A DNA stretch of 8,137 bases from Deltaproteobacteria bacterium (GTDB taxonomy: Bacteria; Desulfobacterota; Desulfobulbia; Desulfobulbales; BM004): assembly GCA_019312985.1 (NCBI GenBank), contig JAFDCC010000167.1:1-8137 (forward strand), read 5' to 3'. Below are positions 1-4,610 of the stretch, piece after piece. The position numbers and the translations under genes were made by a program. Numbering within the stretch: position 1 is the stretch's first letter; each line of letters starts with the position of its first letter. The notes beneath the pieces are model-generated. The model saw nothing but the letters and a program-made list of their open reading frames with translations, searched no databases and was not told the origin of the DNA.

Positions 1-2
1 AG

Positions 3-938
3 CAGCTTGCGGCCATGCGGCAGATGCTCGCAGGGGGCGAACCGGAGATTGACATCGGCCCCTACTGCAACGCCCCGTACGACTGCGACTTCAAGCCTTA
101 CTGTTGGCAGCATATCCCGGAATGCTCCATCTTTGACATCGGCAACCTGCGGAGCAGCCGCAAGTTCAGCCTCTATGCCGGCGGCGTCCTACACATGCGG
201 GAAATTCCCCCGGACTTTACCCTGTCGGAAACCATGCAGATCCAGGTCGAAGCGGAACTGACCGGCAGAAAGTACGTCAACCGACGCGCCATCGGCGATT
301 TTCTCACCCTGGTGACGGAACCTGTGGGTTTTCTCGATTTCGAGACATTCATGGAGCCCGTTCCCTCTTTTGACCAGCAGCGCCCCTACCAGCAGGTCCC
401 CTTTCAGTATTCCCTCCATGTCCTTGCAGAAGGCACTCTCTCGCACCATGAATTTCTCGGGGAAGCGGGGCAGGACCCCCGCCCGCCCCTTATTGCAAAA
501 CTGCTTGCCGACATCAGGTCCTGCAAAACCGTTCTTGTCTACAACCAGGCGTTTGAGGTGGGCCGCCTGCGGGAGATGGCCGCAGACTTCCCCGCGCATG
601 CCGGAGAAATCGAAAACCTCGTTGCCGAGATCGTCGACCTCATGACGCCGTTTCGCAACAGGGACTACTATGTCCGGGAGATGTGCGGCTCCCACTCTAT
701 CAAGAGCGTTCTGCCCGCACTGGTGCCGGAGCTTTCCTACGATGGCCTCGCCATCGCAGAAGGCGAGACGGCCATGCTGGCCTATGCCCGGCTGGCAACG
801 GTGCGGGAAAGTGAGGAAAGGGAAAAAATCAGGCAGGACCTGCTGGCCTACTGCCGGCTTGACACACTCGCCATGGTGCGCATCTGGGAGAAACTTGTCT
901 CTCTGGTGCAGCCCAGGGGACAATTGTCCTTATTTTAA
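3..938 (+). CDS. DUF2779 nuclease-like protein, C-terminal part (5' partial)
   Basis: The reading frame is open from the window edge, so the true start lies upstream; the ATG at 15 is probably internal. Near the left end is a cysteine cluster, C-x5-C-x5-C-x6-C (about 66-125), of the kind that holds an iron-sulfur cluster in Cas4/RecB-like nucleases. After it comes an RNase H-fold DUF2779 domain. It shows the DEDDy exonuclease pattern: FLDFET (D at 336, E at 342), a YNQAFE segment (540-557), an I-V-D-L-M-T-P segment near 630-650, and Y-C-R-L-D-T (849-866), which fits the Yx3D third motif. Known members usually carry a RecB-like PD-(D/E)xK domain N-terminal to this region; that part is not in the window. 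The likely role is nucleic-acid cleavage, but substrate and pathway are unknown. Its stop overlaps the tail of the convergent minus-strand gene by 9 nt. Family assignment is fairly sure; activity is inferred. Confidence 0.85.
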   Translation, partial: QLAAMRQMLAGGEPEIDIGPYCNAPYDCDFKPYCWQHIPECSIFDIGNLRSSRKFSLYAGGVLHMREIPPDFTLSETMQIQVEAELTGRKYVNRRAIGDFLTLVTEPVGFLDFETFMEPVPSFDQQRPYQQVPFQYSLHVLAEGTLSHHEFLGEAGQDPRPPLIAKLLADIRSCKTVLVYNQAFEVGRLREMAADFPAHAGEIENLVAEIVDLMTPFRNRDYYVREMCGSHSIKSVLPALVPELSYDGLAIAEGETAMLAYARLATVRESEEREKIRQDLLAYCRLDTLAMVRIWEKLVSLVQPRGQLSLF

Positions 939-1154
939 CAGCAGGTCTTTTTTGATACCGATTTTCTTGAAAAAAATGTAGGTCTGGTAGGTCCGGACCC
1001 CGTAGATGCCTTTTTGCCAGCGGCTGTACCAGAAGCACTCCCCCTCGCGGTAAATGTCGCGCTTCTCCCGCCTCTCCCTGGGACATTTCGGGCAGGTCCG
1101 TTTCAGGTGATACCTGGCATAGAGCTCATAGAGCTTGAGGCGGAATCTGTTCAT
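930..1154 (-). CDS. small basic CPKC-containing protein of unknown function
   Basis: I do not recognise this family. The 74-residue product is rich in Lys, Arg, Tyr and Trp. It contains CPKC (C21, C24), a third cysteine (C40) followed by Phe-Trp-Tyr, and an aromatic/basic C-terminus (YQTYIFFKKIGIKKDLLLK). The charge and CxxC pair suggest a nucleic-acid-binding or metal-binding miniprotein, but this is only inference. The start chosen is the ATG at 1154, preceded by GGAG with a rather short 2-nt gap. An in-frame ATG at 1211 preceded by GGGGA would give 93 residues and add another C-x-C pair, so the start is uncertain. It is the last gene of a minus-strand trio, 115 nt after the DUF504 gene, and its stop codon lies inside the end of the convergent DUF2779 gene. 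No terminator separates the two convergent genes. Confidence 0.6.
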   Translation of the reverse strand: MNRFRLKLYELYARYHLKRTCPKCPRERREKRDIYREGECFWYSRWQKGIYGVRTYQTYIFFKKIGIKKDLLLK

Positions 1155-1269
1155 ATCTCCGAGAGGACAACGGCAGGCAGAATGAAAGTCCTTCCGGCCG
1201 GCAATAACCATTCTCCCCGTGCCGGACCGGAACGCTGCTTGCGGGGCTGTTCTTTCGTGCTGCGCGTAA

Positions 1270-1551
1270 TTATTCCGGGCATGACTTCTGCAGCGCTTCG
1301 GGGTCGCGTTTCCAGATAAGTTTCCCGTCCTTGTAGACCTCGCGGACCCGGTGCATGGGAATAGAGTGGGCAATATTATCCTCGTCAAAAACGTGGAAAG
1401 AAAATTTGTTGCCCGGCATCTGGGTGACTTCCCTGAAGGGGACCCTGATGATATTTTTTTCCAAACGGTCGTAGTAGCCTATCTCAAAGCGGCCCCGCCC
1501 GAATTCCGGATCCCAGTGTATGCGGTTCAGCAACTCGTGTATTGGCTGCAT
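1270..1551 (-). CDS. DUF504 / MJ1316 RNA cyclic group end recognition domain protein
   Basis: This 93-residue protein is essentially one DUF504 (UPF0248, MJ1316) domain. Recognisable family segments are PIHELLNRIHWDP (3-15), FEIGYYDR (22-29), IIRVPFREV (34-42), FSFHVFDED (50-58) and the C-terminal IPMHRVREVYKDGKLIWKR (64-82). The family is best known from archaea and is also fused to RNA-repair or 2H-phosphoesterase proteins. It has been proposed from comparative genomics to recognise cyclic phosphate or otherwise processed RNA ends; I know of no direct biochemical proof. The length is normal or slightly long, with a short non-conserved tail ending in a single cysteine. The ATG lacks a strong Shine-Dalgarno, and the gene lies 27 nt behind the DUF6763 gene, so co-transcription or translational coupling is likely. 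No RNA ligase, RtcA/RtcB or kinase is visible nearby, which leaves its role open. Confidence 0.88.
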   Translation of the reverse strand: MQPIHELLNRIHWDPEFGRGRFEIGYYDRLEKNIIRVPFREVTQMPGNKFSFHVFDEDNIAHSIPMHRVREVYKDGKLIWKRDPEALQKSCPE

Positions 1552-1578
1552 GCTCTATGGTGCATTCCGTTGGCGGGC

Positions 1579-1821
1579 TTACTCGTAGCCCAGGTCATCG
1601 GATTCCATCTCGTCAAGCGGGCCGGTCCAGTCATCGGGAGGCTCGACCTCCTCCAGGTCCATATCCTCCCATTCCTCCATCTCAAGCTCCTCGATGTCAC
1701 CGTCAAAGTACTGGATATCGATGGTACCCTCCAGCCTGTTGACATCCACCACCATGAAATCCTGTCCCTTGTCGAGATGATGGTACCAGTTGCCTTCAAT
1801 GGGATCCAGCTCACCTATCAT
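1579..1821 (-). CDS. DUF6763 family acidic small protein
   Basis: The 80-residue product is strongly acidic (many Asp/Glu, few Lys/Arg). It matches my recollection of the DUF6763 family: an N-terminal P-x-x-GNWY segment (7-13), a central TIDIQYFDGDIEEL strand region (33-46), an acidic WEDMDLEEVEPP stretch (51-62) and the C-terminal DDWTGP ... DDLGY signature (63-79). Function is unknown; members are small soluble proteins without catalytic motifs. The start is well supported: AAGGAG stands 6 nt before the ATG. This is the first gene of the minus-strand trio with the DUF504 gene and the basic CPKC gene, so it should carry the operon promoter upstream (1822-1950). The pairing of a very acidic first product with a very basic last product is notable, but no interaction is shown. 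Confidence 0.8.
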   Translation of the reverse strand: MIGELDPIEGNWYHHLDKGQDFMVVDVNRLEGTIDIQYFDGDIEELEMEEWEDMDLEEVEPPDDWTGPLDEMESDDLGYE

Positions 1822-1953
1822 GATATACTCCTTACGCAGTTGGTATGAACTGTGTTTAATGATCCTATCTCTGACGAATTAGTACACTTTTTTATCCGGA
1901 GAAAACAACAATAAAATTGCCTGCCTGAAACCCCTTCCCGCCGTGCCAATAAA

Positions 1954-1982
1954 AAAGGCCCCGCCGGAGAGGCGGAGCCTTT
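1954..1982 (-). terminator. Rho-independent terminator, minus strand
   Basis: A 12-bp stem (1971-1982 against 1954-1965) with a 5-nt loop is followed, in the minus-strand direction, by a run of six T (the A-run at 1951-1956). In minus-strand RNA the one imperfect pair is a U-G wobble; in plus-strand RNA it would be an A-C mismatch, and the plus side has only a weak TTTGTCTTC tail. It therefore ends minus-strand transcription, probably of the small gene at 2068-2274, and insulates the DUF6763 operon. Confidence 0.85.
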
Positions 1983-2067
1983 GTCTTCCCTGCTGTTGTG
2001 TCATGCTGCCCAGAGGGCATATGCCCCTGGAGAACAGGGCGTATCTGTCAGCAGCGCCAGGGGGTTT

Positions 2068-2274
2068 TCAGGCGGAATTTTTTTCCGCAACCCCCTTTTG
2101 ATCGGCCAGCCGCTCTGTTTCATGCGAACCCATTTTTTTTCTGTGCTCAAAACCGGCTTCCTGGTCAGCCGCATTGTGATTTATGGGCATCTCAACCGGG
2201 TGGCGGGGAACCTCGCGAATGCCGCCGCCGACCCTGATTATTATACTGTCTGCAATCTTTTTCCTGCTCATATG
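2068..2274 (-). CDS. hypothetical small protein (68 aa)
   Basis: I do not recognise this protein. The case for a real gene rests on context: the ATG at 2274 has an excellent Shine-Dalgarno (GGAGGAG, 4 nt before the start), and a strong minus-strand terminator lies 85 nt beyond the stop. The product begins MSRKKIADSIIIRVGGGIRE. It has a short hydrophobic beta-like strand (SIIIRV, about residues 9-14) and then a polar, charged, probably disordered C-terminus with several His, Glu and Lys. There is no cysteine after the start, no signal peptide and no membrane segment. A longer reading from the in-frame GTG at 2325 adds 17 residues that read like a lipobox (VLAGCS), but it is preceded by a stop and lacks a proper signal peptide, so I prefer the ATG. 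The plus-strand frame across the same bases has no ribosome binding site and no recognisable features. Confidence 0.55.
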   Translation of the reverse strand, partial: HMSRKKIADSIIIRVGGGIREVPRHPVEMPINHNAADQEAGFEHRKKMGSHETERLADQKGVAEKNSA

Positions 2275-2803
2275 TCTCCTCCGATTGATATTTTTCGGCG
2301 GGCACTTGCTGCAGCCGGCAAGCACTATCAGCGCTTAGAGCCCTGGCTTACCCCCCCCGACTCAGTTCTGCGGCGAGGCCGAATTCGGGCATTACCGGCA
2401 TGCTAACTTGAAACTGTCCTGAAGCAGCAGGCCCTCGGGCAAACTCAATCCCGTGTCCGGGTTCGCAGTTGTTCCCAAGAGTAACCTGCGGGAAAATCAG
2501 GACCAGCTCCGGCGGAATCGGCATGGGACCTGATTTTATAACGTCATGAAATTCAGTTTCTTGCCAAAACCTGTTTCCAGACACAAAAATTCATTTTGCC
2601 TGCTCTGGACAAGGTTCAAGTAATGTAGTTGCTGAACAGCAAAATGTCAAGGCAGTTGCAGCCTGTTTTCCTTACCACAGAAAGAGAATCAACCCTTTTT
2701 TCACCTTTGCCCGAAGCGACAGGCCGGAACCAGGCCGGGATGGAAAAAAAAGGGATAAAATTGTTTTCCGGGCTTTTCTGCCCCGCTTCCCGGAAAAAGT
2801 AAA
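2275..2803. other. intergenic stretch without a convincing gene
   Basis: I find no supported gene here. A minus-strand open frame (stop at 2348, possible ATG at 2524) has only a weak AGG before its start and no family features. The stretch contains a run of eight C at 2351-2358 and an inverted repeat at 2764-2797. It may hold the promoter of the 68-aa gene or decayed coding sequence, but I cannot point to a specific -35/-10 pair. Confidence 0.5.
2764..2797. repeat. 9-bp perfect inverted repeat (TTTTCCGGG / CCCGGAAAA)
   Basis: The arms at 2764-2772 and 2789-2797 are exact reverse complements separated by 16 nt. The repeat lies directly beyond the U-tract of the neighbouring minus-strand terminator, so it could be a back-up hairpin for the same transcript or a binding site. 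The long spacer makes a strong hairpin less certain. Confidence 0.45.
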
Positions 2804-2804
2804 A

Positions 2805-2830
2805 GGGCAGCCCGGCAAGCCGGACTGCCC
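2805..2830 (-). terminator. Rho-independent terminator of the cysteine-knuckle gene
   Basis: GGGCAGCCCGGC (2805-2816) pairs with GCCGGACTGCCC (2819-2830) to give a G+C-rich stem with a tight loop. In the minus-strand direction it is followed by TTTTACTTTTT. In minus RNA the odd pair is a U-G wobble; on the plus side it would be A-C, with no T-run after it. It lies 37 nt past the stop of the gene at 2867-3193, which it should terminate. Confidence 0.88.
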
Positions 2831-2866
2831 CCTATCATATGGAGACGCAGGTTCCCGGGCCGCGGT

Positions 2867-3193
2867 TCAGTCCATGGCCTCCATCAACCTGCCGCAGCAC
2901 AGGGGAACTACCTGGCCCTTCTTGACGTTCATGTACTTGTTGCAGATGGCACAGAGATAGGTGCAGTCCTCTTCTGAAACCTGCTCAGACATAACGGTCC
3001 TGCCGCCCGGCACCCCCTCGATAGTGAAGCGGGCAAGGTTCTGTTTTGTCGGCACAAACTCGCCGATGGGGGTCATGCTCTTTGTTTCATTGACGCAGTC
3101 GATCAGAATTCGCCACAGGGTTTCCATTGAAGTGGTTTCCCCGGCATTTTCAGGGACAAATTCCACCACATTTCTGTCAATTGTAATCTTCAT
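2867..3193 (-). CDS. conserved hypothetical protein with C-terminal CxxC...CC metal knuckle
   Basis: The 108-residue product is soluble, with no signal peptide. Residues 1-70 form a mixed alpha/beta region I cannot assign, with a helix around 22-38 and C33. The C-terminus carries C77, then YLCAIC (C81, C84), then a basic linker and PLCCGRLM (C99, C100, G101). This CxxC...CC-G arrangement resembles the metal site of desulforedoxin and the desulfoferrodoxin N-terminus, or a zinc ribbon. Iron or zinc binding is therefore likely; a redox or electron-transfer role is inference. The start is supported by a purine-rich AGGTGAGGTGA about 4 nt before the ATG. It appears monocistronic, with its own terminator and a possible promoter upstream. 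It may be a small redox or regulatory protein in an anaerobe; function unknown. Confidence 0.78.
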   Translation of the reverse strand: MKITIDRNVVEFVPENAGETTSMETLWRILIDCVNETKSMTPIGEFVPTKQNLARFTIEGVPGGRTVMSEQVSEEDCTYLCAICNKYMNVKKGQVVPLCCGRLMEAMD

Positions 3194-3274
3194 GGGCTCA
3201 CCTCACCTGTTGGAAATTATCAGATAGCAACCTCCGTACCCTTACCGGACAACAATACATGTTTTCGACAGGTG

Positions 3275-3305
3275 ATACTATTCAACAACGGCCCCCCGAG
3301 GTCAA
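3275..3305 (-). promoter_or_regulatory. possible sigma70-like promoter for the 108-aa gene
   Basis: On the minus strand TTGACC (3305-3300) is followed after 19 nt by TAGTAT (3280-3275), about 80 nt before the gene start. The spacing is longer than the usual 17 nt, so this is only a candidate. Confidence 0.25.
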
Positions 3306-3469
3306 GTTTTATCTGCAGAAAAACCGCAAAAATCGTCCGGCTTTTTCCTTGACTTTGCGCCGCGGCTATTTTAGACCTGCCGAAAAGAGGTCGTACTCGA
3401 ACGTGGTGCGGCTGCTTCCCCTGCCCTGCAAGCGCTTCGCATGCGATTCAACTGTTTGACAGGCAAAAA

Positions 3470-4168
3470 ATGCCCGCTGCCGGCAATAATCCAGACTCAA
3501 TGCGCAACAATACTGATCCCGCCTGCCGCAGTGCAGGAAGCACTGAACGAAACATTCTGCTGCGTGCCGGAAACCTGTTTTTTTCTGTAGCAGCCATTCT
3601 CTTCGCCAGTCTCCTTGTTGCGGGATGCAGCAGCCCGACGCCTCTTTCCCCCGAAGGCGGAAACATTATCTGTTTTGGCGACAGCCTCACCTATGGCACC
3701 GGCGCCCCGACCGGTAAAAGCTACCCAGACCAGCTGGCGGCCATGACCGGCCGGCCGGTGATCAACGCCGGCGTTCCGGGAGACACTACAGCCGGGGCAT
3801 TGGAGCGGCTGGACCGGGACGTTCTCTCTCGTTCGCCCCGCATCGTCCTGATCACTCTCGGCGGCAATGACCTGCGAAGAGGCATAGACAAAAGGGTCGC
3901 CTTCCGGAACCTGGAAACAATCGTTGCAGCAATCCAGGCGGAAGGCGCCCTCGCTGTCATCGGCGGCCTCAAGTTCATGCTTCTGGACCGGGGATACGGG
4001 AGGGAATACGAAAAGCTGGCGGAAAAAACCGGGGCCCTCCTGGTTCCCGACCTACTCGGGGGACTGCTGGGAAACAAATCCCTGATGCATGATACCATCC
4101 ACCCCAACGGGGAAGGCTACAGAGTCGTGGCCAAAAAATTTTACCAAAGCATTGAAGCCTTCCTGTAA
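3470..4168 (+). CDS. SGNH/GDSL-type esterase lipoprotein (TesA-like)
   Basis: This is a secreted lipid-anchored hydrolase. The hydrophobic segment LFFSVAAILFASLLVAGC (36-53) ends in a clear lipobox, so Cys53 should be lipidated. The catalytic SGNH blocks follow in order: FGDSLTYG (69-76, nucleophile Ser72), NAGVPGDTT (99-107, block II Gly), TLGGNDLRRG (129-138, Asn133), and DTIHPNGEGY (208-217, Asp208 and His211). The family includes TesA, a lysophospholipase/arylesterase/thioesterase acting on lipids in the periplasm or at the membrane; the exact substrate here is unknown. Start choice is uncertain: the ATG at 3470 has only a weak AGG and gives an unusually long polar N-terminus before the signal helix, and the next ATG at 3500 also lacks a Shine-Dalgarno. 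No clear terminator follows. It lies 148 nt upstream of the efflux regulator and probably has its own promoter. Confidence 0.9.
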   Translation: MPAAGNNPDSMRNNTDPACRSAGSTERNILLRAGNLFFSVAAILFASLLVAGCSSPTPLSPEGGNIICFGDSLTYGTGAPTGKSYPDQLAAMTGRPVINAGVPGDTTAGALERLDRDVLSRSPRIVLITLGGNDLRRGIDKRVAFRNLETIVAAIQAEGALAVIGGLKFMLLDRGYGREYEKLAEKTGALLVPDLLGGLLGNKSLMHDTIHPNGEGYRVVAKKFYQSIEAFL

Positions 4169-4248
4169 TGGACTTTTTTTCTGCCCCGGCCCCTCATATC
4201 CAATATAATTTTTTGAAATAATTAGCTTTTATACAGAAGTGCGTCATT

Positions 4249-4277
4249 TTGTCGCGCCCCCTTTACAGGCATACAAT
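4249..4277 (+). promoter_or_regulatory. predicted sigma70 promoter of the efflux operon
   Basis: TTGTCG (4249-4254) and TACAAT (4272-4277) are separated by exactly 17 nt. The expected transcription start, around 4283-4285, falls inside the palindrome at 4280-4297, giving a short leader before the regulator's ATG at 4317. Confidence 0.6.
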
Positions 4278-4279
4278 TA

Positions 4280-4297
4280 AGCATTAAATTAAATGCT
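4280..4297. promoter_or_regulatory. palindromic operator candidate for the ArsR-family regulator
   Basis: AGCATT (4280-4285) and AATGCT (4292-4297) form a perfect inverted repeat around a 6-nt A+T spacer. The site covers the predicted transcription start and ends 9 nt before the AGGAG ribosome binding site of the regulator gene. A+T-rich dyads in this position are typical autoregulatory operators for ArsR repressors; binding here is inferred. Confidence 0.55.
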
Positions 4298-4316
4298 AAA
4301 CATCAAGGAGCTCCCC

Positions 4317-4607
4317 ATGGAAAAAACACAGATCGCCGCCCTAGCGTCGCTGCTGAAATCCATTGCACACCCCTTCAGGCTCGAGATCCTCTGTCTTCTG
4401 CAGGACAGGGAGATGACCGTGGGTGAGATAAGCAAAGTACTGCAGACCAGCGACGCCAATGTATCCCAGCACCTTGCCATCCTGCGCAACCAGGGGATTG
4501 TCGCTCCCCGGCGCGAGGCCAATTTCATATACAACCGGATTACCGACAACAGGGTAACCGGCCTGATCGAAACCATGCAGGGTTTATTCTGCACCGTTGA
4601 GGAGTAA
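4317..4607 (+). CDS. ArsR-family transcriptional repressor, BigR/SqrR-like thiol-switch type
   Basis: This 96-residue winged helix-turn-helix protein has the ArsR layout: LLKSIAHPFRLEILCLL (12-28), VGEISKVL (35-42), the recognition helix SDANVSQHLAIL (45-56), and the beta-wing NQGIVAPRREANFIYNRI (58-75). The classical metal-binding ELCVCDL box is absent. It has just two cysteines, C26 in the early helix and C92 near the C-terminus (GLFC), 66 residues apart. That is the same spacing as C42/C108 of BigR, C41/C107 of SqrR and C38/C104 of HlyU, which sense sulfide/persulfide or oxidation through a Cys-Cys bridge. The start at 4317 is chosen because AGGAG stands 6 nt before it; the ATG at 4293 would lie inside the operator and has no ribosome binding site. 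It is the first gene of the efflux operon, and its own 3' end supplies the ribosome binding site of the next gene. It probably represses the operon. Confidence 0.9.
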   Translation: MEKTQIAALASLLKSIAHPFRLEILCLLQDREMTVGEISKVLQTSDANVSQHLAILRNQGIVAPRREANFIYNRITDNRVTGLIETMQGLFCTVEE

Positions 4608-4610
4608 GCA

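Noticed and set aside
189..923. Long minus-strand open frame opposite the DUF2779 gene
   Set aside because: It is the antisense shadow of a strongly supported plus-strand gene, its product shows no recognisable domain, and its start has no ribosome binding site.
1981..2406. Plus-strand 141-codon open frame across the gene-poor region
   Set aside because: It begins in the arm of a terminator, has no Shine-Dalgarno and no family features, and overlaps the better-supported minus-strand 68-aa gene.
2348..2524. Minus-strand 58-codon frame (MPIPPELVLIFPQV...)
   Set aside because: It has only a weak AGG before the ATG, no recognised motif and no terminator directly after it. It may be chance or a decayed gene; support is too thin to list.
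3259..3459. Plus-strand 66-codon frame between the 108-aa gene and the esterase
   Set aside because: No ribosome binding site and no protein features; this is the divergent promoter region. A TTGACT at 3349 lacks a convincing -10 partner, so no plus-strand promoter was called.
4293..4316. Upstream ATG (4293) as the start of the ArsR-family gene
   Set aside because: It lies within the palindromic operator next to the predicted transcription start and has no ribosome binding site; the ATG at 4317 has AGGAG at ideal spacing.
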